Positions 1 through 7,353 of a stretch of DNA of 30,842 bases are shown piece by piece. The stretch is from Blastocatellia bacterium. Lineage in GTDB: Bacteria > Acidobacteriota > Blastocatellia > Pyrinomonadales > Pyrinomonadaceae. Numbering within the stretch: the first letter of the stretch is position 1; each line of letters starts with the position of its first letter. Below the pieces are notes generated by a model. It was not told the DNA's origin and did not search any database. It was given only the letters and a program-made list of their open reading frames with translations. The position numbers and the translations under genes are program-made. The stretch spans positions 28,541-59,382 of the forward strand of contig DNND01000013.1 of NCBI GenBank assembly GCA_003488005.1, given 5' to 3'.

Positions 1-81
1 GCTGAAGAAGGCGCGACGCAGGTTCCGAAGACTGATTCAAATAGTCTGCGACCGAATCAAAGCCCAGCGCCAACGAAATAA
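1..81 (+). CDS. C-terminal end of a plus-strand gene, cut by window edge
   Basis: The first frame of the plus strand is open from base 1 to a TAA stop at 79-81 and encodes 26 residues rich in Pro, Gln, Asn and Ser (ending QSPAPTK). The body of the gene lies outside the window, so nothing can be said about its function. A strong hairpin about 30 bases after the stop supports the idea that a transcription unit ends here. The open stretch is short enough to be chance. Confidence 0.4.
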   Translation, partial: AEEGATQVPKTDSNSLRPNQSPAPTK

Positions 82-103
82 TTTACGTCTTCGTGGCACG
101 CTT

Positions 104-135
104 CAAAAAAAGGCCGCCCGGCAAAAGGGCGGCCT
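104..135 (-). terminator. Rho-independent terminator, strongest for the minus strand
   Basis: A perfect 9-bp stem (AGGCCGCCC at 111-119, GGGCGGCCT at 127-135) closes a 7-base loop. Read on the minus strand it is followed directly by a run of T (the A run at 105-111 of the plus strand), the classic intrinsic terminator form for the minus-strand gene ending at 294. On the plus strand the T tract is poor, but the hairpin could also help end the gene that stops at 81. Confidence 0.8.
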
Positions 136-293
136 CTTATGATTGGTTGCAATTACAGCAAGTCCGCGGAGCGCCAAACAAAAACCTCCTCACCAAGTCG
201 TCAGTGTGTCGCTAAAGCTGCGGCCACATGTTGAGCAAAGAGTCTACTCAATACCTTGTACTGATAATCCTAAAGAACTTCGCGTTGCTGAAG

Positions 294-1340
294 CTATCGA
301 AAAATGTCAAACCAAAGTTCAGTGGACTCTGCTGTCCACGGACCGTCAATTTCAAAGCGACGTTGATTGATTAGTTTGTAATGTCCCGGCTGCAACGGTC
401 CATACCAATCGTTTAAGTTCAAGTTCATTAAAGGCGAGCGCGTCTTCGCCTCAACTGACAGACTCAAGCTGGTTTCTACGGAACCGGGATTCTCATCTTT
501 GTAGCTCACCAATTTTTTAATATCTTCTTTGTAAGGAAGCATTACAGCGTCCTTGAACAGTTGTGGCCGATTTCCGTAATACAGGTCAATAACAGGAATG
601 TTCAATTGCCCATTGGAACTATTAAGAACAACGACAGTTATAAACGTGTCGGCATTGAGTCGGTAAACCTTTTGCTTTGGCTGGCCTTGAAAGTTCTCAG
701 GAACCATCTCAATTGTAATGCCATTCAGGATCGGCGCTGCCACCTTACGAGGTTGAACATCAAAGAGGACCGCATTCGATTGCACCCAATCTCCATCCCA
801 GCTAAATCGTTTTTTAATGCTCAACTGATAATGGCCGGGACCGAGGCGATCGTACCAATCATCCAAGCTGAGTGTAGTCCATGGGTATTCTTTCCCTGAA
901 ATAAGGCTCACCGGCCTTTCGCTCATGGACGACGGCTCTTTTTCCGCATAGTCAACATGCTTGCTCGTATGCGCGGAAAACGGCAAAAGGTTTCCATTCT
1001 TGTACAGCTCGGGACGGTATTCGTAATACGCTGACATTTGAGTTCCAAACTTCAGAACCTCAGGTAGAGACTGAGTTACAAATAATTGAAAGCCAATCAA
1101 ATCACCTACGAGGTATGGGGCGGGAGCATCGGTAGGATCTTCACGAATGGATCGGCGTGGGCCTGAGACCAGGCGCAGGGTAATGAACGTCGGATGTTTG
1201 AGTAATTCCTCTAACCACTTATTGGCAGCTAATTGCGCCTCCGTCGGGTACTGCACTTCACTGTCTGGAGTTTTGTCCTGAGCAGCAACTGCAGCTGCGA
1301 AGACCAATGTCAAGATGAACAAATGAAATACTCTATTCAC
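294..1340 (-). CDS. Exported protein with two tandem copies of a ~130-residue domain, unknown function
   Basis: The 348-residue product starts with a clear signal peptide (hydrophobic FHLFILTLVFAAAVAA, cleavage near AAQ), so it should be exported to the periplasm or beyond. The mature part is two copies of one domain. Both carry a YxxRPxLxK(N/D) block followed by LPF/LPY, and both end in a Leu-Asp/Asn-Asp-Trp-Tyr block, then PGHY(Q/K)L, an RRF or KRF, a Trp, and a final (L/W)FD. I do not recognise the family. The start is GTG at 1340; no ATG fits the frame. The gene lies 32 bases after the stop of the next upstream gene (1373-1897), so the two are probably one operon, closed by the terminator at 104-135. 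Confidence 0.75.
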   Translation of the reverse strand: MNRVFHLFILTLVFAAAVAAQDKTPDSEVQYPTEAQLAANKWLEELLKHPTFITLRLVSGPRRSIREDPTDAPAPYLVGDLIGFQLFVTQSLPEVLKFGTQMSAYYEYRPELYKNGNLLPFSAHTSKHVDYAEKEPSSMSERPVSLISGKEYPWTTLSLDDWYDRLGPGHYQLSIKKRFSWDGDWVQSNAVLFDVQPRKVAAPILNGITIEMVPENFQGQPKQKVYRLNADTFITVVVLNSSNGQLNIPVIDLYYGNRPQLFKDAVMLPYKEDIKKLVSYKDENPGSVETSLSLSVEAKTRSPLMNLNLNDWYGPLQPGHYKLINQRRFEIDGPWTAESTELWFDIFR

Positions 1341-1372
1341 GGCATCTTCAATAACTTTCTTTCTTGAACTCC

Positions 1373-1897
1373 TCAGGGCTGATCGATGGCATTGGACACG
1401 TGCCTTGCAAATTCTCTACTGAGGCGACGCATCTCTGATTGCTCGTGCTCAACTCTTTCAATCTGAGTAAGTGACCGAGCAACCGAATCTTCGACGGCGG
1501 CGCTCGAACTCGTATACACAATAAACTTGCCACGCACGAAAGCAATGTTGGCAAGGCCGTATCCCCACGCGTATGCCTCCTCGCCTAACCCCTTCAGTTG
1601 CTCCTTCTGGCGATCATACTGCACAAACTCGCGTAGTGCTTCCCGAGCGTCCTGCCCTGATTTATGCGAAACGATCTGGATCATGACGCCCTTATTCGGG
1701 AAGGACCATTTCTCGACCAGCACACTCGGGCTGTTCATGAATGGCTCGACGCGCTTGTGACTCCAACCGGGCATCTGGGATTCGATATGGCGGGTCAGTT
1801 TCTCTGCAAGCTTGTCCAAGTCTGGATTGGCTTGGGCCGTAACTTGAGTAATGCATAGCGCCGACAATAAGATTGCTGTGAACCATCTTGATTTCAT
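1373..1897 (-). CDS. Small secreted protein, unknown function
   Basis: The 174-residue product has an N-terminal signal peptide (MKSRWFTAILLSALCITQVTA, likely cut before QAN). The rest is hydrophilic with a central beta-rich part and a charged helical C-terminus. No catalytic motif or known domain is apparent. The start is ATG at 1897 with a GGGGG purine run about 8 bases upstream. It is followed at 32 bases by the two-repeat exported protein on the same strand, so both may act in the same place. Confidence 0.7.
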   Translation of the reverse strand: MKSRWFTAILLSALCITQVTAQANPDLDKLAEKLTRHIESQMPGWSHKRVEPFMNSPSVLVEKWSFPNKGVMIQIVSHKSGQDAREALREFVQYDRQKEQLKGLGEEAYAWGYGLANIAFVRGKFIVYTSSSAAVEDSVARSLTQIERVEHEQSEMRRLSREFARHVSNAIDQP

Positions 1898-1936
1898 ATA
1901 ACCCCCAACGGCGGTCGAATTTTAAAACATTCAGCC

Positions 1937-4051
1937 CTAAAAGAATGGACGATCGCGGTATTGCCCGCTAAGTTGAAACGCGTCTATGATGTGACTATAA
2001 TTGCCATCTGAGTTTAAAGAATCGGTCCAGAAATTCCAGCCCTCAAGATCTGGCTCTCTTAGCAAATACTTCTTGTAACACCAGTAGACAAATCGGCGAT
2101 TGTAAATTGCAGGATTGAAGCCAGGACTCCCAGGAGGATTGGCCATATCAGGGTCTGTTCCAATGAACTCTCCTGAATAAAAGAAGGCCCTGCCTGTGCC
2201 TATTCTTTGTGAGTGAATGCAGTTCAGGTCAAAAACGCACTGCGAAATCGTGCTCGTCCAAAAATTCCAACCCACGGGATCAGCTTGATGCGTTTGGTCA
2301 CCGGCAGGATCACGCCCGAGAAAGTCAATGTAATGGTACTTCACAAAAATCCTGGAGCTGTCAATATTGTTGTCCGTCAATGGTGGTCCTCCTGGACAGG
2401 GCACATCAACGTTGTTATGGACATTTCCCTGCATAGTTACCATCGAACTCGCGGCTGTGCCTGTTCGCTGGCCCGGTGAGGCATTTGAATATCGGAGATG
2501 ATGAATAGAATCTTGGCCATTCCAGTCAAGTACCACTAGGCCGCCCCAATTCCATGCGAGCTTGCCCACTGGCCGTTGGAACACCGGAGCGGCTGGATTA
2601 CTGCCCGTGAAATAAACAACATACATTTCGAAGCGGTCATCTATGTAAAGTACATCTATGAATTCCTTCGGAAGAATAAACGTCACTGCATTAGCCGGAT
2701 TATCTACTGTGAGCATCGTTAAATCATTACCTTCCGAGAAACGATGTACGGGAAATTCCGGAAGGAAGACATAAGGATCTTCCGTATCAAGCTGCCAACC
2801 GGAAGCGACGTCTGACTCTGACGATCGTCTCGTGTCACACCTTAATCCGACTCTGTTTTTTTTGCGGAACGCGCTAACAGCTTGTACATACTTAACACCG
2901 CTTTGCGAAGGATCTGATATGAACGTAGGCGCATGAACGCTACTGCTAAAATTCATTCCGATCTGCCCGTTTAGTACACATCCCATTTTGTACCACCAGA
3001 AATTGTCTGACCTGCATTGGCCGGGCGGAGCTACTAAGTCGCTGCCCTGCTGGGCCGTAAAGCTTGTTAACGAAGGTAGCACCGCATTTATTGTTACAGC
3101 GCCGGTGGCCGTGAACCCGTTGAGAGTATAGGTGACCTTCGCAGTTAGGGTGCCTACATCATTCGCTCGAATGGTTACTGACGATGAGGTCGCTGTCCCG
3201 CTAACAATGGTAGGCGAACCTGTAAAGGTCCAGGAATACGCACCGCCGGATCGAGCCGACGGGATTACGCTGGCATTGAGAGCAATATCGGCCCCCACAA
3301 GGGCGTTTTGGGTCGTTCCGTTCAGCACCCCATTGACCCGTGCATTGGTCATTCTGATATCGAAGTCAGGGGTGAAAGTGAAATCATCGTAATACAGTGG
3401 CACGTAACTGTAGATTGGGTCCCAGTTCGTAGGGTTAATTTGGATGCCAGTGATATTTTGTATTCCTGCTAGATCGCTAAATCGATAGGGTGACCCGTTT
3501 CCGTTTATATCAATGGAGTAGTAACCATAAAAAAAGCGGTTCACGTAAACCCAGACCACCAGGTTTAAATGCCGAACGTTAAGCAACGAGAAGCTAAGAT
3601 TGTTGACCGGCACTGTGAAGTCTAGAAACAGGGATCCATGTCCACGCGCATAACCATTATTGGTGAAAGACGGGTTATAAGTGCTGAAAATTGCATTAGG
3701 AGATGAGCCCCCAAATCCAAAGTTGCTTTGCGTCCAGACATCGTTGCCTTGTGGCCCTCCTTGTCCACCCGAGAAATTCGTCCCTGAAAATTTCACCTGC
3801 TCATATTGATTTGTAACTATGGTGTTGGTCGCCAGATTATCGAAGTTGATTGTGACGGACTGGGCGCTATCGGGTACGATTTGAGCAACCACGGGCGCGT
3901 TTATGAAGGGGCCGAAACTCAAATACGCCAATGACAAAAAGCCCCATAGTGCCTTGCTGCAAAGCAACTTGCGTCGGGTTGACCATCGAACCAAGCTGGT
4001 GGAAGAAACGATTAAAAACGGGTTTGAGCGAGTGGGAAGAGAGGAATCCAT
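1937..4051 (-). CDS. Large exported protein with C-terminal DUF4214 domain
   Basis: The open frame runs back to 4183, but the ATG at 4051 has a GGAG site 7 bases upstream and puts the signal sequence nearer the N-terminus, whereas the 4183 start has none; I take 4051 (704 residues). A long basic n-region precedes a hydrophobic segment ending VVAQ. Next comes a lectin-like segment starting with INFDNLATNT, of the kind found before cell-surface anchors, then an Ig-like region (about residues 230-340) and a Cys-containing middle of unknown fold. The last ~136 residues hold two repeats of the DUF4214 pattern (FVKYHYIDFLGRDP...GWNFW and YKKYLLREPDLEGWNFW). Such proteins are frequent in Acidobacteriota and are thought to be extracellular; their function is not established. 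Confidence 0.8.
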   Translation of the reverse strand: MDSSLPTRSNPFLIVSSTSLVRWSTRRKLLCSKALWGFLSLAYLSFGPFINAPVVAQIVPDSAQSVTINFDNLATNTIVTNQYEQVKFSGTNFSGGQGGPQGNDVWTQSNFGFGGSSPNAIFSTYNPSFTNNGYARGHGSLFLDFTVPVNNLSFSLLNVRHLNLVVWVYVNRFFYGYYSIDINGNGSPYRFSDLAGIQNITGIQINPTNWDPIYSYVPLYYDDFTFTPDFDIRMTNARVNGVLNGTTQNALVGADIALNASVIPSARSGGAYSWTFTGSPTIVSGTATSSSVTIRANDVGTLTAKVTYTLNGFTATGAVTINAVLPSLTSFTAQQGSDLVAPPGQCRSDNFWWYKMGCVLNGQIGMNFSSSVHAPTFISDPSQSGVKYVQAVSAFRKKNRVGLRCDTRRSSESDVASGWQLDTEDPYVFLPEFPVHRFSEGNDLTMLTVDNPANAVTFILPKEFIDVLYIDDRFEMYVVYFTGSNPAAPVFQRPVGKLAWNWGGLVVLDWNGQDSIHHLRYSNASPGQRTGTAASSMVTMQGNVHNNVDVPCPGGPPLTDNNIDSSRIFVKYHYIDFLGRDPAGDQTHQADPVGWNFWTSTISQCVFDLNCIHSQRIGTGRAFFYSGEFIGTDPDMANPPGSPGFNPAIYNRRFVYWCYKKYLLREPDLEGWNFWTDSLNSDGNYSHIIDAFQLSGQYRDRPFF

Positions 4052-4312
4052 TGTGGCGCTCCGCTTTGAAAAGGATGGTCCAACGACAGTAAGGTTTTGA
4101 GAATCTGTAACGTGAAAGCGAGGCTTTCTAAAATACCGATCAAGAAACGGTCGTAACTTACTGCCAAGATGAGTTGGCGTCAATGAAAAATTTGATGCGC
4201 AGCAAATCTCGCCAATAAAGCGTTCGCTGTGTGTTCGCCGTCAAATCTATCTTAGAAAGGTTTTAGAAAATCTGCGATTGTCGTAGCTCACCATGGAATT
4301 ACGCAAAAGACT
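4052..4312. other. Intergenic gap between the exported-protein gene and the microcompartment locus
   Basis: About 260 bases hold no convincing gene. The stretch contains the 5' extension of the DUF4214 gene frame (to 4183) and AT-rich sequence around 4190-4290 that could hold its promoter, but no clear -35/-10 pair or terminator hairpin stands out. Confidence 0.4.
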
Positions 4313-4747
4313 CTAGAATCCGCGCGAGCTGCACATGGCGCAATGGTCGCAAGGTTTGCCGCCGGGTTCGACACTGCACGTCTTTTCTTTTTCGAAAAAG
4401 TCTACCAGCTCAGCAACCGTGGCTTCTTCAACGCCGAATTTTTCCTGACTCGGATGTGAATAAGAACTGTTGATGCCGGCTAACCAGGGGGAGTGGGTTG
4501 TGGGTGCCGGCGTCGCGGCGGAGGGAAACGATCGAACTGCGGCGGGTTCACGTGACGGTGTCGTTGTTATCTTCGCTTCTAACTGAGAAATCTTTCTTTG
4601 CAATTCGCTGAGCCCGGCGCGCACTGCGGCGAGTTCTGAACTCACTTCGCCGCTTTGTGCCGGCCGAACCAAAGGCGAGCTCTCGGCAGAAACGCGTCGA
4701 GCGATTCGTTCAGCAATTTCGCGAGCTTGATCTTGTTCGGTGCTCAT
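4313..4747 (-). CDS. Microcompartment-locus protein: N-terminal amphipathic helix, coiled coil, C-terminal four-Cys motif
   Basis: This 144-residue protein matches no family I can name. Residues 5-21 (QDQAREIAERIARRVSA) form an amphipathic helix like the short encapsulation peptides that direct proteins into BMC shells. Residues 36-62 have heptad-like Leu/Ile spacing suggesting a short coiled coil. A Pro/Ser/Thr-rich linker follows (63-100), then a helix (108-122) and a cysteine cluster: C124, C133, C136, C139 (C-x8-C-x2-C-x2-C), which could bind zinc or an iron-sulfur cluster. It is the last gene of the minus-strand BMC run, 43 bases after the small membrane protein. A role as cargo adaptor or redox component is inference from layout and position. 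There is no good Shine-Dalgarno site before the ATG. Confidence 0.75.
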   Translation of the reverse strand: MSTEQDQAREIAERIARRVSAESSPLVRPAQSGEVSSELAAVRAGLSELQRKISQLEAKITTTPSREPAAVRSFPSAATPAPTTHSPWLAGINSSYSHPSQEKFGVEEATVAELVDFFEKEKTCSVEPGGKPCDHCAMCSSRGF

Positions 4748-4790
4748 TTAAGTGTTGGACATACATCTTGTATGTCTGCTGCTTCTCGAT

Positions 4791-4973
4791 TTAAGAATCA
4801 AGGTTCGGGTCACGCTTTCTATCACTCGAACTGAACGCGTCCAGAGGTGTTGGCGTGATCAACTTTCGCCAGAAAGGGCGCCCTCTTTCATCCGTTCGGC
4901 TTAATCTCGCAATCAACAGATACAAGCTAGTACATAAAACCAAGAAAGCAAGAGTCCATAATAGAGTAATCAA
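4791..4973 (-). CDS. Small single-pass membrane protein in the microcompartment locus
   Basis: The 60-residue product has one hydrophobic segment at residues 2-23 and a charged, basic C-terminal part, so an inner-membrane protein with a cytoplasmic tail is likely. The start is TTG at 4973; a GAGGTG site at 4979-4984, 5 bases upstream, supports translation from it. It begins 50 bases after the stop of the third BMC-P gene. No family is recognised. Its presence inside a shell-protein operon is odd, because BMCs are cytosolic; it might tether the compartment or belong to an unrelated function. Confidence 0.6.
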   Translation of the reverse strand: MITLLWTLAFLVLCTSLYLLIARLSRTDERGRPFWRKLITPTPLDAFSSSDRKRDPNLDS

Positions 4974-5023
4974 TTCTTCACCTCAGAATTTGCGGATTGG
5001 CTCGAAAGTTGAGTTTTTTCCTG

Positions 5024-5296
5024 CTAAGCCAAGTCTATGCGATCGACGACGCCGACGATGGCAGAATCAATCGCAGCTTGCGGCTTTCCAGTCGCGGCGG
5101 TCGAGGCGCCCCAACCTTCCTGCACTATCAAAACCGTATCGCCAACTCCCGAATCCACCGAGTCGAGCGCCAGGACAGTGTACGCCGTCTCTTCGCCTTC
5201 GGGGGTTATCTGCTGGCAAAGCATTATCCGCGCATTGTCATAGCGTTGGTTTTTTTGCGAAGCGACGACGTTGCCAACAACTTTAGCGAGAATCAT
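5024..5296 (-). CDS. BMC-P shell vertex protein (EutN/CcmL family), copy 3
   Basis: The 90-residue product has the EutN/CcmL form: an N-terminal strand MILAKVVGNVVASQK, a central ALDSVDSGVGDTVLIV segment and a C-terminal AIVGVVDRIDL. These proteins form pentamers that cap the vertices of microcompartment shells. Length fits the family (about 85-100). The ATG at 5296 lies inside the 3' end of copy 2 (14-base overlap), and an AGGTG site at 5301-5305 sits just upstream, so the two are probably translationally coupled. It is the most divergent of the three copies and has an extra Gly/Ala/Thr-rich loop (GWGASTAATGK). Confidence 0.9.
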   Translation of the reverse strand: MILAKVVGNVVASQKNQRYDNARIMLCQQITPEGEETAYTVLALDSVDSGVGDTVLIVQEGWGASTAATGKPQAAIDSAIVGVVDRIDLA

Positions 5297-5597
5297 CCAT
5301 CACCTGTCTGGCCGACTTAGTCGATCCGTTGGTCACGTGCGCGTCGGAATCGACGATGCCGATAATTGTGCAATCGGTCGGCGTGTCTTCCCGTTTGAAA
5401 GGGAAGCTGGCTTCTTTGCCGCGGCACCAAAAAACCAACTCGCCAACGCCGGCGCCAACCGCATCAACCGCTACCATCGGCTTTCCGTTCGGCTGCAGAT
5501 CTTTATTCAAAGTTTGCACAACCAAGAGTTTGCGACCTTCAAGCGCTTCGTTCTTGATGGTTGCTACCACGGTGCCGATTACGCGTGCCAGTTGCAT
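5283..5597 (-). CDS. BMC-P shell vertex protein (EutN/CcmL family), copy 2, with C-terminal tail
   Basis: MQLARVIGTVVATIK, then VAVDAVGAGVGELVFW and TIIGIVDS identify an EutN/CcmL pentamer protein. I use ATG at 5597; the frame can be extended to a TTG at 5615, but those extra residues are encoded by a short-word repeat. It is 104 residues, with about 20 polar residues (AHVTNGSTKSARQVMDDSR) after the usual end of the domain. This tail overlaps the start of copy 3. The tail may face the outside of the shell or may be neutral extension. Confidence 0.88.
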   Translation of the reverse strand: MQLARVIGTVVATIKNEALEGRKLLVVQTLNKDLQPNGKPMVAVDAVGAGVGELVFWCRGKEASFPFKREDTPTDCTIIGIVDSDAHVTNGSTKSARQVMDDSR

Positions 5598-5599
5598 GT

Positions 5600-5665
5600 A
5601 AGTCTCAAGTTTCAAGTCTCAAGTTTAAGTCTCAAGCCACAAACTTAAGACTTGGAACTTGAAAC
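5600..5665. repeat. Short-word (7-base) inverted tandem repeat
   Basis: The gap between BMC-P copies 1 and 2 is filled with degenerate 7-base units (AAGTCTC, AAGTTTC, AAGTCTC, AAGTTTA), then a short centre, then the reverse complement (AACTTAAG, ACTTGG, AACTTGA). It can fold into a hairpin. It is one of several sites of the same architecture but with different words in this window. Confidence 0.8.
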
Positions 5666-5940
5666 TATTCAGGGGCCGCTATATCCACCGTATCGATCAC
5701 GCCGACGATTGCCGCGTCGACCGGCGTATCTTTCATGCCCTGCGCCAGTCGCGCGCTCGAGCCGGCGACTACCAACACCCGTTCATGAAAACCCGCGCCG
5801 ACAGTATCGACCGCAACCACATAGCCGGTTGTGTCGCTGCCGTCTACGTTTATGGGACGCACAATCAGCAATTTCTTGCCGAGTAATCGTTCGTCCTTCT
5901 GCGATGAAACTACTGTGCCGAGAATGCGCGCGATGATCAT
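5665..5940 (-). CDS. BMC-P shell vertex protein (EutN/CcmL family), copy 1
   Basis: The 91-residue product (MIIARILGTVVSSQK, then VVAVDTVGAGFHERVLVV and AIVGVIDTVDI) is a standard-length EutN/CcmL protein forming pentameric shell vertices. It starts 2 bases after the stop of the BMC-H gene, so the two are tightly coupled. Between its GTGAG-like core and the C-terminus is an SSARLAQG loop near where the pentamer pore lies in the family. Together with two further copies it makes three different pentamer genes for one hexamer gene. Confidence 0.92.
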   Translation of the reverse strand: MIIARILGTVVSSQKDERLLGKKLLIVRPINVDGSDTTGYVVAVDTVGAGFHERVLVVAGSSARLAQGMKDTPVDAAIVGVIDTVDIAAPE

Positions 5941-5942
5941 GC

Positions 5943-6224
5943 TTAGCCGCGATTGCCGATTGGAAGCGCATCGTCAACACTGCCGTGGGGACGTGGAATG
6001 ACATGCACGCTGACCAACTCGCCTACGCGACGGGCTGCAGCCGCTCCAGCGTCAGTCGCAGCTTTCACAGCCGCCACATCGCCGCGCACGATTGCAGTGA
6101 CAAAGCCCGCGCCAATCTTTTCATAGCCTATGAGCGTTACGTTCGCGGCCTTGACCATCGCGTCGGCAGCTTCGATCATTGCGACCAGGCCTTTAGTTTC
6201 AACCATACCGAGTGCTTCTTGCAT
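5943..6224 (-). CDS. BMC-H hexameric microcompartment shell protein (PduA/CcmK type)
   Basis: The 93-residue product begins MQEALGMVETKGLVAMIEAADAM and continues through YEKIGAGFVTAIVRGDVAAV and AATDAGAAAA, which is the canonical single Pfam00936 BMC domain. Six copies form the flat facet tile. The KIGAG segment lines the central pore (KIGSG in PduA), suggesting passage of small polar metabolites. A short tail (PRPHGSVDDALPIGNRG) follows the domain. The ATG at 6224 has a strong AAAGGAG site 7 bases upstream, in keeping with a protein needed in large amounts. It is the only hexamer or trimer shell gene in the locus. Confidence 0.96.
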   Translation of the reverse strand: MQEALGMVETKGLVAMIEAADAMVKAANVTLIGYEKIGAGFVTAIVRGDVAAVKAATDAGAAAARRVGELVSVHVIPRPHGSVDDALPIGNRG

Positions 6225-6240
6225 TCAGTTGCTCCTTTAA

Positions 6241-6436
6241 ACTCGTTAATCGTCTAACTCGTGAATCGTAAATCGTAATCGTAAATCGTGAATAGTTCGC
6301 TAGATTACCTTGTTTTGTTAATCTGAACCACTCTGCTGCTTGCGATCTAGATATTTATTAATTCTCTATGGAACAATTCTTGTTGGATACCGCGACTTTC
6401 TTTCACGATTTTACGATTCACGATTTACGATTTACG
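6241..6436. repeat. Inverted pair of 7-base word repeats between aldolase and BMC-H genes
   Basis: The left arm (6241-6293) is built of CGTAAAT/CGTGAAT-type words and the right arm (6402-6436) of their reverse complement (TACGATT, CACGATT). The arms can pair across a loop of about 108 bases. The unit is 7 bases with one-base variations. It fills the 218-base gap upstream of the BMC-H gene, so it may affect expression of the shell genes relative to the aldolase, but I see no T tract that would make it a standard terminator. Confidence 0.75.
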
Positions 6437-6442
6437 GCCTCA

Positions 6443-7264
6443 TTACCGGCTTTGCAGGACCGCCTGGGCCAGCAGTTCCAGCAACTCTTCTCTCGTCAAC
6501 GTGATTTTTCCGGCGCCATTCGCCGGCGTTGCATTTGAATAAACAGTCGGCGGGGGACGGTCGCCCGTGGGACAAGTCAACTGTGTTTCATGCAGGTAGC
6601 CGCAAGCCTGGCAGCGCGCGCTTTCGCCGAGATACCCTGCCGCCTCACGCACGTTGATTAGTTTTTCGATCGCATCAGCAGGCAAATTCTTTGAGCCACC
6701 CAGCATCCGCGCCAGAATCGCAATACGCGCCGTATGTTCCAGCGTCTCAAGCCGATCAAATGCTTGCCAAAGATCCGAGCCGTAAGCCACCGCGCCGTGG
6801 TTGGCCATCAACAATGCGTTGTGATGTTTCACCAGCGGCCGCATCGCTTCCGTCAGTTCATCCGTTGAAGGCGTGCCGTAAGCCGCAAGCGGAACGCAGC
6901 CGAGCGTCAGGATAACTTCCGACAAAATCGGCTGATCGATTGGCAAACCAGCAACAGCAAACGCGGTCCCGTGCGGTGGATGAGCGTGACAGACCGCTTT
7001 TACATCCGGACGCTCCTGGTAAATCAACAAATGCATTGCCAACTCGCTCGATGGTTTGCGCTGCGTCAACGCTTTCCCTGAAGCATCGGTGACCGCCAGT
7101 GAGTCTTCAGTCATGCGGCCTTTGCAAATCATCGTCGGGGTCGCCACGATGCGCCCATCGTCGAGACGTACGCTCACGTTGCCGTCCGAAGACACGACGT
7201 AGCTGCGCTCGTAAAGCAAATTGCCGATCTCGACTATTTCGCGTCGTGCGGTTTGCTCGTCCAT
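6443..7264 (-). CDS. Class II (zinc) aldolase, L-fuculose-1-phosphate aldolase-like, with C-terminal extension
   Basis: The first ~215 residues are a FucA/AraD-family aldolase: SDGNVSVR substrate loop (26-33), catalytic Glu in KPSSELAMH (E74), zinc histidines H93 and H95 in CHAHPPH and H156 in ANHGA. The family cleaves sugar phosphates such as fuculose-1-P to DHAP and lactaldehyde, and in microcompartments the aldehyde is kept inside the shell. The protein has about 58 extra residues: C218-x2-C221, H225 and C231, a Pro-rich linker, then an amphipathic helix TREELLELLAQAVLQ (257-271) that looks like a BMC encapsulation peptide. The true substrate cannot be told from sequence. It follows rex by 89 bases. 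Confidence 0.93.
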   Translation of the reverse strand: MDEQTARREIVEIGNLLYERSYVVSSDGNVSVRLDDGRIVATPTMICKGRMTEDSLAVTDASGKALTQRKPSSELAMHLLIYQERPDVKAVCHAHPPHGTAFAVAGLPIDQPILSEVILTLGCVPLAAYGTPSTDELTEAMRPLVKHHNALLMANHGAVAYGSDLWQAFDRLETLEHTARIAILARMLGGSKNLPADAIEKLINVREAAGYLGESARCQACGYLHETQLTCPTGDRPPPTVYSNATPANGAGKITLTREELLELLAQAVLQSR

Positions 7265-7292
7265 AACTGATCTTGTTTCGCTTGTTGCCCGC

Positions 7293-7352
7293 AGTTCAGA
7301 TCCAAGCTTTAGCTTGCCGCTGCACCCGCAAGAGCAAGCTAAAGGTTGAACT
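7293..7352. repeat. Imperfect palindromic intergenic repeat, CAAGCTTTAGCTTG family, copy 1
   Basis: Arms AGTTCAGATCCAAGCTTTAG (from 7293) and GCAAGCTAAAGGTTGAACT (7334-7352) pair across a short GC-rich centre. The same AAGCTTTAGCTTG core and outer AGTTCA appear in another element at 8856-8923. It lies between rex and the aldolase gene and could form a hairpin in their shared transcript. Confidence 0.75.
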
Positions 7353-7353
7353 A

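Noticed and set aside
561..899. Plus-strand frame of 112 codons
   Set aside because: It is antisense to the two-repeat exported protein, whose duplicated motifs show which strand is coding.
4855..5286. Plus-strand open frame of 143 codons opposite the BMC-P gene
   Set aside because: It runs antisense through a clear EutN/CcmL gene and the membrane-protein gene, with Arg- and Ser-rich translation and no recognisable domain; it is a shadow of the minus-strand genes.
6241..6436. Rho-independent terminator between aldolase and BMC-H
   Set aside because: The arms can pair but the loop is about 108 bases and no T tract follows on the minus strand.
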